This document shows, one piece after another, positions 16,629 through 25,294 of a stretch of DNA of 64,000 nucleotides; the first letter of the stretch is position 1, and the number at the start of each line of letters is the position of its first letter. The position numbers were made by a program, and so were the translations under genes. The DNA is from an uncultured Alphaproteobacteria bacterium (GTDB lineage: Bacteria; Pseudomonadota; Alphaproteobacteria; HIMB59), in assembly GCA_902509695.1 (NCBI GenBank), contig CABWYP010000003.1:1-64000 (forward strand). The letters are read 5' to 3'. The notes below the pieces were generated by a model. That model was not told the origin of the DNA. It searched no databases and was given only the letters and a program-made list of their open reading frames with translations.

Positions 16629-18283
16629 TGGAAATAAATCTTAGAAAACCTGAGTTTGTTATGAAATTAGATCGTTTGGGATCGTTTCACCAGTCTAAAT
16701 TATCTTTTTTAAGAAGTTTTATTCGTGAATTCAAAGATTGGGATTTTTATAATCATGAATTAATCCTTGATAATAAGGGTTTTGGTCATGGCATCTATGT
16801 TGTTCAAAAAGATGAAAAACAATATTCTCTGGTATGTTTCTCCAATCATCTCAATGATAACGATAGATCTGATCGAGTTATAGCCACTAAATGGGATGCA
16901 TCGTTTGTTCTTTTTGACGGTATTCCCACCCAAGAAGACATTCAAAGATTAAAAGAAAACGTTCCCCTTCAAGAACAGGGTCGTGTTAGTGAAAAAGAAC
17001 TTTGTCTTTCAAGAGCTAATAAATCTGTTCGGGTGTTTGAACACGTCGTTGATAGTTTATCAAAAGGTCAGCAACCAGATACATCTCTTTTATATGATGT
17101 AGGATATTTATATAGAACAACTGCTGTTTATGGTTCTGGAAAGTTTGGTTTAGCAGATCGTATAAAAATTCAAGATCGGGGTGAATTAAAAGGACCTTTT
17201 AGATTGGAAATGATGCTTGTATATTTAGCTCGTCAATTTACTTTTGATATTGTCAATCATGTAGCGTATGAGAGATCACCTAAGGATGCGGTCAAGCTTA
17301 GTGATGACATAGCAAGGAATCTAGGTATAGGTAATTCAACAGGATTAGGAATGGCCCCATTTATAGTCAATCATCCGGCTCTTTTAAATCAGTGGATTAG
17401 GGCAAAAGAAAAAGCCCTTCAAGCTATAAGGTTAATTTCTACAATCGAAGAAAATGAAAAAAAGACTTTTCAATCATATTTAACAACTATTCAAGAAAAT
17501 ATAAAATATTGGAAGACAGATAGCCCGTACCAAATTGAAAAAAACAATCAACTTTTAAAAGACTTAAAAGAGTTTCAAGAATATTTTTTAAATCTTCCAA
17601 TAGAAAAATCTTTCTGGAATACAGTTTACCTATGGGCTGAGCAAAATACTAAACCTGAATGTTGTGAATTTATTGTTTCATTAATGATGGAAGTGTATCC
17701 TGATATCGTAGAACCCCTTAGTTATGAAATGTCTATAGACGAAGAAGAGTACTTTGATATTGATTCTTCAAGAAATGTTGATGATGTATGTAAGTTAATT
17801 GAACAACAATATGCTTGGCTTCTTGATATAAATTTTAATCAAAAAGAAAATATCTTTAATTTTTGGTATTATTCTAAAAACAAACAAGAGCCTAGAATGT
17901 CAGACAGATTTAGTGAAGAAGGCTCAGATCTTGAGCTTCCTCTGGCAATCGCTCGTGATATTCAATCACTTTACAGAGAGCTTAAAACAATGAAAAGTGG
18001 TAGTGATGTAGGATCTTACTTATCAAAAAACCAACAATATAGACATGTTTTAAGAAGAGTTTTTATATGTGAGAAACTTCCTTATTCTGAAATTCAAGAT
18101 AATACCATATCTAAGTCTCTTATCCCTGTTGACATGCTTAGATTAAAGTTATCTTTTTTTGGGGCAACTCGATTTGATCCTCGATCAGATCGATGGGTAA
18201 GAATTACAATGTATCAAGGAGCACCTTTAATGAAAGAGATAAAGAAATCGAATGATACTTGGTCCTATAAAAAAATCGCTTAA
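16628..18283 (+). CDS. Conserved protein of unknown function (551 aa)
   Basis: No catalytic motif of a known family is apparent. The protein is soluble, rich in charged residues and has no signal peptide. Distinct segments that look conserved are LSFLRSFIREF (near 25), DASFVLFDGIPT, ENVPLQEQGRVSEKELCLSR ANKSVRVFEHVVD (near 105-145), GYLYRTTAVYGSGKFGLADR (near 155-175) and LGIGNSTGLGMAPFIVNHPALL. I recall similar proteins encoded beside DUF3726 genes in other Alphaproteobacteria. TAATG overlaps on both sides show it is made stoichiometrically with the M19-like and DUF3726 proteins. Confidence 0.75.
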   Translation: MEINLRKPEFVMKLDRLGSFHQSKLSFLRSFIREFKDWDFYNHELILDNKGFGHGIYVVQKDEKQYSLVCFSNHLNDNDRSDRVIATKWDASFVLFDGIPTQEDIQRLKENVPLQEQGRVSEKELCLSRANKSVRVFEHVVDSLSKGQQPDTSLLYDVGYLYRTTAVYGSGKFGLADRIKIQDRGELKGPFRLEMMLVYLARQFTFDIVNHVAYERSPKDAVKLSDDIARNLGIGNSTGLGMAPFIVNHPALLNQWIRAKEKALQAIRLISTIEENEKKTFQSYLTTIQENIKYWKTDSPYQIEKNNQLLKDLKEFQEYFLNLPIEKSFWNTVYLWAEQNTKPECCEFIVSLMMEVYPDIVEPLSYEMSIDEEEYFDIDSSRNVDDVCKLIEQQYAWLLDINFNQKENIFNFWYYSKNKQEPRMSDRFSEEGSDLELPLAIARDIQSLYRELKTMKSGSDVGSYLSKNQQYRHVLRRVFICEKLPYSEIQDNTISKSLIPVDMLRLKLSFFGATRFDPRSDRWVRITMYQGAPLMKEIKKSNDTWSYKKIA

Positions 18284-18879
18284 TGCAGTCTTTATATGAA
18301 ATTGAGACAACAATTAAAAGAGTTTCTAAATCTCAGGGCTTAAGCTGGGGTATCTCCGAAGAGGCCGGTAAAGCAATTAGGTCTCTTGAACAATCTAATT
18401 TGAATGGCCTTGAAAGCTTTAAGAGACTAATTGATTATGGATTTAATAATTTGACTAAACTCCTTCAAACAGATCAAACCAATACTCAAAACTTGTGTCC
18501 AATTCATTTTGGCTTATTTTTTTATGATCAATCACATAAAAAAGAAATACATAAAACTTTTAATTTTTATGAATTAAGAGAGCCTCTTATTATTATTCCC
18601 TTTATCCTAAAAGCAGCAAAAAGAAATCTTGTTTATTTTAAATTAAATTCAAAAGATTTTAGTTTATCGATAACGCCTGGAAATATTTTTTCTCTTACTA
18701 AAGGTGAAATACCTCAGAGCTTATCAGATTTTACTCTTTCAGTAATTCCACAAAGGGAAGTTAACTATTCTGAGAAGACTTGGGATGAATTATACCAATT
18801 ATCCTTAGATACCTTTGTTGATGAGTCTGAAGAAAAAAAACTATCTGGTGCAGGTGCTGGATTGACAGATAACGATTAA
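18283..18879 (+). CDS. DUF3726 family protein
   Basis: A 198-residue protein with SQGLSWGISEEAGKAIRSLE near the N terminus and the C-terminal tail KKLSGAGAGLTDND, both characteristic, as I remember it, of DUF3726. No function is established. It overlaps the 551-aa gene (TAATG) and converges with a TPR gene with 4 nt overlap, so it closes this operon. With its partner it probably forms a two-protein unit linked to the transporter-aldehyde dehydrogenase-M19 pathway (inference from coupling). Confidence 0.8.
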   Translation: MQSLYEIETTIKRVSKSQGLSWGISEEAGKAIRSLEQSNLNGLESFKRLIDYGFNNLTKLLQTDQTNTQNLCPIHFGLFFYDQSHKKEIHKTFNFYELREPLIIIPFILKAAKRNLVYFKLNSKDFSLSITPGNIFSLTKGEIPQSLSDFTLSVIPQREVNYSEKTWDELYQLSLDTFVDESEEKKLSGAGAGLTDND

Positions 18880-19427
18880 ATCGTTTTTTCTAAAGATTTT
18901 AATTTTTCTATAATAGTCTCATCATAGGGTAAAATTTTATGAAGCTTAGTATAAATATTTATAGCTTCTGTTCTTTTATCTTGTTTTTCGAGAATAAAAC
19001 CTAAAACTTTTAAAGCATCAAAGTGCCGTGGCTCAAGGGCTAGAGTCTTATATAAATCATCTTGGGCATTTAATATTTCTCCTTGATAATAATGAACGAT
19101 AGCTCTTTTGTAATATGCATCAAGAAAATCCTCTTGTTCCATAATTATTTCGGTTAATAAGTCTTCTGCTCCTTGATATTGATGAAGGTTAATAAAATGG
19201 CCGATGCTATTGATCTTTTCCTGTATTTGTGAGCTTTTTGATATAGCCCAAATTCTAATAATTGCACCTTTGATCTCTTGTTGTGAGTCATAATCTAAGG
19301 GATTTTGAAGTTGCTCCAAGAGGTAGTCTACTCTCTCAGCATTACTCTGAGAGTTTAAAGGAAAAGTAATAGACAAAGGAACAATAAGAAAAAATACAAA
19401 AAATAAATTACGATTGATTTGTTTCAA
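18876..19427 (-). CDS. Secreted TPR-repeat protein
   Basis: A 183-residue protein with an N-terminal hydrophobic signal (NLFFVFFLIVPLSITFPLNS) and tetratricopeptide repeats in its second half: AYYKRAIVHYYQGEILNAQDDLYKTLALEPRHFDALKVLGFI followed by DKRTEAINIYTKLHKILP. It is probably periplasmic. Transcribed against the osmolyte operon, 29 nt from the start of dmdA. No specific function is evident. Confidence 0.75.
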   Translation of the reverse strand: MKQINRNLFFVFFLIVPLSITFPLNSQSNAERVDYLLEQLQNPLDYDSQQEIKGAIIRIWAISKSSQIQEKINSIGHFINLHQYQGAEDLLTEIIMEQEDFLDAYYKRAIVHYYQGEILNAQDDLYKTLALEPRHFDALKVLGFILEKQDKRTEAINIYTKLHKILPYDETIIEKLKSLEKTI

Positions 19428-19456
19428 GAATACATATTATATAAATCCGAAATTTA

Positions 19457-20563
19457 ATGAACTCATTTATTGCCAAAAGCGCCAGACTGCGATCAACCCC
19501 TTTCTCTGAACGTATTGATGCCTATGGAGTTCAATCATATACGGTTTATAATCATATGTTATTACCTGCTTCGTTCAAAGGCGTAGTGGAAGACTACGAA
19601 CATTTAAAAAAAAATGTTCAAATTTGGGACGTTTCAGTTGAAAGACAAGTCCAAGTTAAAGGTCCAGATGCATCAAATTTAACACAACTAATGACCTGTC
19701 GAGATTTATCAAAGGCCAAAGATCACATTTGTTATTATGCCCCAATTGTAGACGATAAAGGAAAAATTTTAAACGATCCGTTAATTATGAAAGTTGCCTC
19801 TGATACATGGTGGATTTCTATTTCTGATACAGATGTCCTTCTTTATGCTAAAGGTCTAGCAATAGGAAAAAATTTAGATGTTGAGGTTACTGAGCCAAAT
19901 GTAAATCCTCTTGCAGTTCAAGGACCTAAGTCATTTGATTTAATGAAAAGAATATTTGGTGAGGAGATTTTAAAGATGAAATTTTTTCATTTTAATAGGT
20001 TTTTATTTGCTGGTCATAAATTTCTAATTGCAAGATCAGGCTGGTCAAAGCAAGGTGGTTTTGAAATCTATGTTGATAATGACGAAAAAGGCCTTGAACT
20101 TTATGATGCTTTAATTCAAAAAGGACAGGATTTAAATGTTCGTCCTGGCTGTCCCAATCTTATTGAAAGGATTGAGGGTGGTCTATTATCTTACGGAAAC
20201 GATATGGATATACACGATACTCCTTTGGAGTGTGGATTGGATGCATTTGTATCTTTCAACCCTGAGATAAAATACTTGGGAAAAACAATTTTAGAAAAGC
20301 AACATAAAGAAGGAGTGAAAAGATGCTTAGTAGGTCTTAAACTTAAAATGGATAAAATTTCTATTACTAGATTTATTCCTATTTATAGTGGATCTAAAAA
20401 GATCGGTGAACTTCGCTCAGCCTGTTTTAGTCCAGCATTTCAGTGTTGTTTAGGAATTGCAATGGTAGATATTTCTGAACAAAATTTTTCCAGTACTTGT
20501 AATCTTTCAATCGATGGGAGAGAAATTATGACTGAAATGACAAAACTTCCCTTCATAAAATAG
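19457..20563 (+). CDS. dmdA: Dimethylsulfoniopropionate demethylase
   Basis: DmdA transfers a methyl group from DMSP to tetrahydrofolate, giving methylmercaptopropionate and 5-methyl-THF. The 368-residue protein is a GcvT-fold enzyme and matches the SAR11/roseobacter DmdA pattern closely: RSTPFSERIDAYGVQSYTVYNHMLLP (12-37), WDVSVERQVQVKGPDA (57-72), SGWSKQGGFEIYV (194-206) and NLIERIEGGLLSYGNDMD (234-251). The SKQGGFE and LSYGND forms separate DmdA from ordinary aminomethyltransferases. Cytoplasmic. No dmdBCD-like gene is adjacent; a ligase/crotonase pair lies at 40.8-43.2 kb. Confidence 0.9.
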   Translation: MNSFIAKSARLRSTPFSERIDAYGVQSYTVYNHMLLPASFKGVVEDYEHLKKNVQIWDVSVERQVQVKGPDASNLTQLMTCRDLSKAKDHICYYAPIVDDKGKILNDPLIMKVASDTWWISISDTDVLLYAKGLAIGKNLDVEVTEPNVNPLAVQGPKSFDLMKRIFGEEILKMKFFHFNRFLFAGHKFLIARSGWSKQGGFEIYVDNDEKGLELYDALIQKGQDLNVRPGCPNLIERIEGGLLSYGNDMDIHDTPLECGLDAFVSFNPEIKYLGKTILEKQHKEGVKRCLVGLKLKMDKISITRFIPIYSGSKKIGELRSACFSPAFQCCLGIAMVDISEQNFSSTCNLSIDGREIMTEMTKLPFIK

Positions 20564-20601
20564 CTATTGCTTTCCAAAATTAAAGGTTTAGAAATGCGCG
20601 A

Positions 20602-21867
20602 ATGTTTGGAACGATAATAAGTTCGTGGGCTCTCTTTACTGGGTTTGGGTTAATTATGTTAGCTCATGCGCTTCAAGGAACTTTATTAAATATTAATGCT
20701 GTTTTATTTAATTTCTCAGACTTTGAAATTGGATATGTTTTTACTGGATATTTTATTGGATTTTTATTTAGTTCAATTCAATGTCCAAAGCTAATTAAAA
20801 ATGTTGGACATATAAGAGTTTTTGCAGCATTCGCTTCTCTTGGCTCAATAGCTATCTTACTACATTGGGTATTTGTTCATCCTTATGCCTGGTTAGTATT
20901 TAGGATGATTACAGGTTTTTCTTTTGCGGCAATCTATATTGTTTGTGAGAGTTGGCTTAATGATCGAGCTGACAACCAATCTCGAGGACAGCTAATAGGA
21001 TTTTATATGATTGTTTTATACTTCTCAAATAGCGCAGGTTTCATGTTAATTAACTTGAGGAGCACTACTGAAGCCCACCTTTACATTCTGACATCTTTTC
21101 TTATCTCATTGGCTCTTGTTCCAATATTGTTGACAAAAAAGCCAGCTCCAGATTTTAATACACCAAAATTTTTGTCATTAAAGGAATTATACTATAAGTC
21201 TCCTATGGCCTTTGTTGGGTCTTTTTCTATAGGTACAATTTATAGTGGTTTATTTGGATTGCTTGCAGTATTTGGAGCAAAAATTGATTTAACAATTTTT
21301 CAAATTTCAATTTTATCATTTGTGAATGTTTTTCTTGGTGCCATTTTCCAATATCCAATTGGAAAAATTTCAGACAAGTATGATCGAAGATCAATACTTT
21401 TAGTATTAAATTTAATTGCCATAGGGTCCTTGATAATGGCTTTTTTATTTGGGGCTGTTTCATTTAAAATACTTTTAATATGCATAGGAATTCATTCTGC
21501 TGTATCTCTTCCTTACTATGCAGTTGTAATTTCTCATATGAATGACTTTTTAGAGAAAGAGGAAATTGTTTCAGCAAGCTCCACTCTAACTCTTGTCAAT
21601 GCATTGGGATTGGTAATGGGTCCTATGCTAGCATCAGCCTCAATGGCTTTTTTTGGACCATATGGTTTTTTCATATATATGATTTTAATTTATACTTTTG
21701 TTGCAATATATAATTTCCATCGTATTCGCATTGGAAGAACTAGTGATATCTATGAAGATAATACACCTTCAATGATTGTCCCAAGAACTACTTCGCCTAT
21801 TGGAATGCAGTTGGCAAGTGATCAAATTATTACTAAAATTGAGGAAGAGGAGGAGAAAAGTTCTTGA
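20602..21867 (+). CDS. MFS transporter (YcaD-like)
   Basis: A 421-residue polytopic protein with about 12 helices and a charged C-terminal tail ending EEEEEKSS. Features include GYVFTGYFIGFLFSSIQCPKLIKNVGHIRVF (loop 2-3) and LVFRMITGFSFAAIYIVCESWLNDRA, the latter typical of the YcaD/UMF family, and FQYPIGKISDKYDRR in the second half. Located 38 nt after dmdA and overlapping ridA, so it may move a product or substrate of the osmolyte pathway; the ligand is unknown. Confidence 0.82.
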   Translation: MFGTIISSWALFTGFGLIMLAHALQGTLLNINAVLFNFSDFEIGYVFTGYFIGFLFSSIQCPKLIKNVGHIRVFAAFASLGSIAILLHWVFVHPYAWLVFRMITGFSFAAIYIVCESWLNDRADNQSRGQLIGFYMIVLYFSNSAGFMLINLRSTTEAHLYILTSFLISLALVPILLTKKPAPDFNTPKFLSLKELYYKSPMAFVGSFSIGTIYSGLFGLLAVFGAKIDLTIFQISILSFVNVFLGAIFQYPIGKISDKYDRRSILLVLNLIAIGSLIMAFLFGAVSFKILLICIGIHSAVSLPYYAVVISHMNDFLEKEEIVSASSTLTLVNALGLVMGPMLASASMAFFGPYGFFIYMILIYTFVAIYNFHRIRIGRTSDIYEDNTPSMIVPRTTSPIGMQLASDQIITKIEEEEEKSS

Positions 21868-22325
21868 GGATTGAAGATCAGTTAGAAAGGTTAGGTTTAA
21901 AACTACCCGATCCAGCCAAACCTGCTGGAAGCTATAAACCTTGTATTATCTCTGATAACAACGCTTATGTATCAGGCCAAGGCCCATTACTAGAAGACGG
22001 AACATTTGCCAAAGGCGTTGTTGGTAAGGATATAGATTTAGAAACTGCTCAAATACACGCTCAAAAATGTGGTCTGGCAATATTATCAGCCCTAAAAGCA
22101 GAGATTGGCGACCTCAACAAAGTCCAACAACTTATTAAAATTACTGGATTTGTGAACTGTACAAACGATTTTGAAAAACAACCATTAGTGATTAATGGAT
22201 GCTCTGATCTTATGAAAGAAGTTTTTGGAAATAAAGGCGTTCATGCTCGAGCTGCTGTAGGAGTTAACTCACTTCCTCTTGGCTTTTCAGTTGAAATTGA
22301 AGCTATCTTTAAGATTCAAGTATAA
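21864..22325 (+). CDS. RidA-family protein
   Basis: A 153-residue YjgF/YER057c/UK114 protein, a trimeric fold that hydrolyses reactive enamine/imine intermediates to ketones and ammonia. Recognisable parts: NNAYVSGQGPLLEDGTF, LAILSALKAEIGDLNKVQQLIKITGFVNCT and VGVNSLPLGFSVEIEAIFKI. The catalytic Arg of the RidA subfamily is not at the usual place (VEIEAIF instead of R-containing motif), as in the RutC-like/other subfamilies. Start is TTG at 21864, chosen because GAGGAGG lies just upstream and it overlaps the MFS stop by 4 nt. Confidence 0.88.
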   Translation: MRIEDQLERLGLKLPDPAKPAGSYKPCIISDNNAYVSGQGPLLEDGTFAKGVVGKDIDLETAQIHAQKCGLAILSALKAEIGDLNKVQQLIKITGFVNCTNDFEKQPLVINGCSDLMKEVFGNKGVHARAAVGVNSLPLGFSVEIEAIFKIQV

Positions 22326-22333
22326 CTTCCCGA

Positions 22334-22362
22334 TTGACAAATTAGTAAATTTAGAAAAATAT
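22334..22362 (+). promoter_or_regulatory. Candidate sigma-70 promoter for the dioxygenase gene
   Basis: TTGACA (22334-22339), a 17-nt spacer and AAATAT (22357-22362) lie in the 68-nt gap between ridA and the BBOX-like gene. The -35 box is a consensus match, the -10 box is weak. A short dyad TCCT-CTT-AGGA follows and could be an operator. Confidence 0.4.
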
Positions 22363-22393
22363 CCTCTTAGGAATATATTTTGGGGGTAGTGCC

Positions 22394-23500
22394 ATGCAGG
22401 TACAATTTCAAAAGAACTCACTCAGCGTGAGTCATCAAGATAATGTTTTTCAATTACATCCAGTTTGGTTAAGAGAACGTCTTCCAGGTGAAGAGTACTT
22501 TGATATCGATACTCATCAAAGACTTTATGAACCATCCTCTATTCACCTAGAGTTACAAATCACAAAAGCAGAATTAGTCGATACCCAACTCAGTATTGAG
22601 TTTAACGATGGTATTAAAGGCAGTTATAATATTAATGATATTATCAAAGAACTAGATGAAAAACAGAATAAAAAAGGACCTATCCCTGATCGCATTCTAT
22701 GGAATGCTAAATTAAAGAAATTTCCAGAAGCTCAATTTGAGGTTGATATGATAGATAAAAAGTCCATGTACAATTTACTTATGGATTTTTATAAATATGG
22801 TTTTGTAATTATTAAGAATGTTCCAACAGAGAATAAATATTTATTAAAGTTTGTTAATTCTATTGGACCAGTAAAGGCTACTAATTTTGGTGAATATTTT
22901 GATGTTATATCAAAACCTAATCCTAATGACCTTGCCTATAAACCTATTGCTCTTCCTCCCCATACAGATAACCCATATCGCAAGCCAGCGGCACCTGGTA
23001 TTCAATTTTTGCATTGCCTTAAGAATGAAGTCTCCGGTGGATTTTCTACTCTTGTTGATGGATTTGCAGTTGCTGAGCATATTAAAAAAAATAACCCTGA
23101 GGCTTTTGAGTCTTTGACTTCTACAAATCTTCGTTATCAGTTTCAAGACAAAGATATAATCCTTGAAAACTGGGGAGAGCTTATTGAGCTAGACAAGGAT
23201 GGTGACTATAAACAAGTGCGATATAGCACAAGAGTAGACTATGTTCCTCCAATTGAGACTGAGAAATTAGAAATTTTTTATCAAGCTCGAAAAGTAATAA
23301 GTGAATTATATTGTTCCTCAGAATTTGAACTCAAATTTAAATTACAGCCTGGTGATATTATGATGTTTGATAACCATCGTCTTCTTCATGGTCGAACTGC
23401 TTATGACGCAAATGAGGGAATGAGACATCTGCAAGGTTGCTATCTAGAATTTGACTCAACTGACGGCAAGCTCCGCCACTTAGCTCGAAAGTTTCAATAA
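22394..23500 (+). CDS. Fe(II)/2-oxoglutarate dioxygenase, gamma-butyrobetaine hydroxylase-like
   Basis: The 368-residue protein has an N-terminal DUF971-like zinc domain (LHPVWLRERLPG..YFDIDTHQR) followed by a TauD/TfdA catalytic domain. The iron facial triad is seen in LPPHTDNPYR (HxD, near 193) and DNHRLLHGRTAY (distal His near 335, followed by the 2-oxoglutarate Arg). This domain pair is that of gamma-butyrobetaine dioxygenase (carnitine synthesis) and trimethyllysine dioxygenase; 2-trimethylaminoethylphosphonate hydroxylase TmpA is a close alternative. A trimethylammonium substrate fits the osmolyte setting. Confidence 0.88.
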   Translation: MQVQFQKNSLSVSHQDNVFQLHPVWLRERLPGEEYFDIDTHQRLYEPSSIHLELQITKAELVDTQLSIEFNDGIKGSYNINDIIKELDEKQNKKGPIPDRILWNAKLKKFPEAQFEVDMIDKKSMYNLLMDFYKYGFVIIKNVPTENKYLLKFVNSIGPVKATNFGEYFDVISKPNPNDLAYKPIALPPHTDNPYRKPAAPGIQFLHCLKNEVSGGFSTLVDGFAVAEHIKKNNPEAFESLTSTNLRYQFQDKDIILENWGELIELDKDGDYKQVRYSTRVDYVPPIETEKLEIFYQARKVISELYCSSEFELKFKLQPGDIMMFDNHRLLHGRTAYDANEGMRHLQGCYLEFDSTDGKLRHLARKFQ

Positions 23501-23507
23501 AAAAGTT

Positions 23508-24656
23508 ATGGCCGAGTTAGATATTATCTCGGCAGAGGTATTTGCATGCAAGTCTGATGCCCCTCAAATTATATGGGCTAAAGATATGTCTCCCATGTTT
23601 GAAGCTAATATTATTGTTAAATTAGAAACAGAGTCAGGCATTGAATGTGTAGGTGGGGTTCTTATTCCAACCGAACATTTTTATGATCACTCAATGGTTG
23701 AGGCTTGTAGAAATTTATTTCCAGAGATTATAGGTAAAAATATTGAACACAGAGTACAATTAACACAATTTATGCTCACACGATGTGTTCCATTAAATCC
23801 CTTAGCGGTTTCGTCAATTGATATTGCAATGTGGGATGGCTATGCCAAACATTTGAATAAACCTCTTTGTGATGTTTTAGGAAGGAAGAGAGAAAGTATA
23901 GCCTCTTATGCCTCAACACCTCTTTTAAATTCTATAAGTGAATACTATTATTTTATAAAAGAAATTCAGGAGCAAAATTTTAATACCATCAAATTTCATA
24001 CATGGTGCGATATTAAATTTGATTTGAAAATGGTCTCTGAGGTCTGTCCTCATTTTCCTAATTTAAATTTTATGATTGACTGTGAACAACGCTACAACCG
24101 TGAAGATGCTCTCACACTGGGAAGGCAATTAGATAATTATGATTTTGTTTGGTTTGAAGCTCCTTTTAATGATTTTGATTGGGATAGCTATAAATGGCTT
24201 CGCGAACAAATTAAAACACCAGTCATTGGAGCCGGAAATTCTATACTTAATCCTTTTGAGATAGAGCAATCACTTAAGCTCGATGTGTTTCATCATGCTC
24301 GTGTTGATGCCACATATGTTGGTGGTATAACTAAAATTCTAGAAATTATGAGAGTTGCTCATAAGTTTGATAAAAATGTTGAGCTTCAATCTTGGTCTTA
24401 TCCATTAGGTCAGGCAGCTAATCTTCACATTATGCTTAGCCATGAGAATTGTGATTATTTTGAACAGGTTGTTCCTTATGAGGATCATGAACATGGTGCT
24501 AAAAATTATATTAGAACTGACTCCAAAGGATATGTTTCATCGAATTCTAGGCCAGGCCTTGGTATAGAAATTGATTGGGAAATAATCAATCGTGATTGGT
24601 ACTCATATTTAAAGTTAGACGATAAGGGTTTAATTAGCAAAAAACGATCGATCTAG
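23508..24656 (+). CDS. Enolase-superfamily (mandelate racemase/muconate lactonizing) protein with altered metal site
   Basis: A 382-residue protein with the MR/MLE capping domain and barrel: LAVSSIDIAMWDGYAKHLNKPL, a KxH-type motif in TIKFHTWCD, first metal ligand in NFMIDCEQRY, second in FVWFEAPFND. The third ligand, normally Glu in PxAxGEN, is replaced: TPVIGAGNS. Either another residue completes the site or the activity has changed. It follows the dioxygenase gene by 7 nt and probably acts on the same class of substrate (a dehydratase or epimerase by family), unproven. Confidence 0.82.
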   Translation: MAELDIISAEVFACKSDAPQIIWAKDMSPMFEANIIVKLETESGIECVGGVLIPTEHFYDHSMVEACRNLFPEIIGKNIEHRVQLTQFMLTRCVPLNPLAVSSIDIAMWDGYAKHLNKPLCDVLGRKRESIASYASTPLLNSISEYYYFIKEIQEQNFNTIKFHTWCDIKFDLKMVSEVCPHFPNLNFMIDCEQRYNREDALTLGRQLDNYDFVWFEAPFNDFDWDSYKWLREQIKTPVIGAGNSILNPFEIEQSLKLDVFHHARVDATYVGGITKILEIMRVAHKFDKNVELQSWSYPLGQAANLHIMLSHENCDYFEQVVPYEDHEHGAKNYIRTDSKGYVSSNSRPGLGIEIDWEIINRDWYSYLKLDDKGLISKKRSI

Positions 24657-24682
24657 TTTTTCATAAATAAGTATAACTGATC

Positions 24683-25204
24683 ATGAGACTTCTTACTATT
24701 TTACTAAGTGTCTTTTTTATAAGTACAAATATTATGGCTCAAAATCTTTATAATTTTTCAATTACTGACATTGATGGTAACGAAATTATGTTAAGTAATT
24801 TCAAGGGGAAGCCTATCCTTCTTGTTAATACAGCTAGCAGGTGTGGTTATACTAAACAATACACAAATCTATCTAACCTTCACCGTGAATATTTAGACAA
24901 AGATCTAATTATAATTGGTACTCCCTCTAATAGCTTTTTTCAAGAATTAAGTAGGGAAGAAGATGTTAAAGAATTCTGCTTAGTTAATTATCAAACAAAA
25001 TTTATCATTACGGAAATAGTTGATGTTAGAGGTGCAAAAGCACATCCAATATACGATTGGATTTCTAACACTTATGGGAAAACCCCTAAGTGGAATTTTT
25101 ATAAGTTTTTATTTGATGGCAATGGAAACCTTGTAGAAAGTTGGTCATCCATGACAAAGCCAGATAGTTCTAAAATTACAAATAAGATAGATAAACTTAT
25201 CTAA
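24683..25204 (+). CDS. Glutathione peroxidase family protein, exported
   Basis: A 173-residue thiol peroxidase with signal peptide MRLLTILLSVFFISTNIMAQ. The core NTASRCGYTKQYTNLSNLH contains the peroxidatic Cys (no selenocysteine TGA), and PSNSFFQELSREEDVKEFC and KWNFYKFLFDGNGNLVESW (with catalytic Trp-Asn) follow. Bacterial members often use thioredoxin rather than glutathione. The signal places it in the periplasm. It ends the plus-strand block; a hairpin shared with the convergent amtB follows. Confidence 0.88.
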   Translation: MRLLTILLSVFFISTNIMAQNLYNFSITDIDGNEIMLSNFKGKPILLVNTASRCGYTKQYTNLSNLHREYLDKDLIIIGTPSNSFFQELSREEDVKEFCLVNYQTKFIITEIVDVRGAKAHPIYDWISNTYGKTPKWNFYKFLFDGNGNLVESWSSMTKPDSSKITNKIDKLI

Positions 25205-25245
25205 AATATCACTAGATAATAATTTTACGATTAAAAAAAATTAGA

Positions 25246-25271
25246 ATAAAGGCGCTCAAAGGCGCCTTTAT
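25246..25271 (-). terminator. Terminator of glnK-amtB (possibly bidirectional)
   Basis: ATAAAGGCGC and GCGCCTTTAT form a perfect 10-bp stem with a 6-nt loop. On the minus strand it is followed within a few bases by TTTTTTTT, so it mainly terminates amtB; on the plus strand the T tract after it is poor. Confidence 0.82.
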
Positions 25272-25294
25272 CAAGTAGTACTTATGTTTAAAAT

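Noticed and set aside
22887-23146. Two ORFs within the dioxygenase gene
   Set aside because: Shadows of the BBOX-like catalytic domain, which has all iron ligands.
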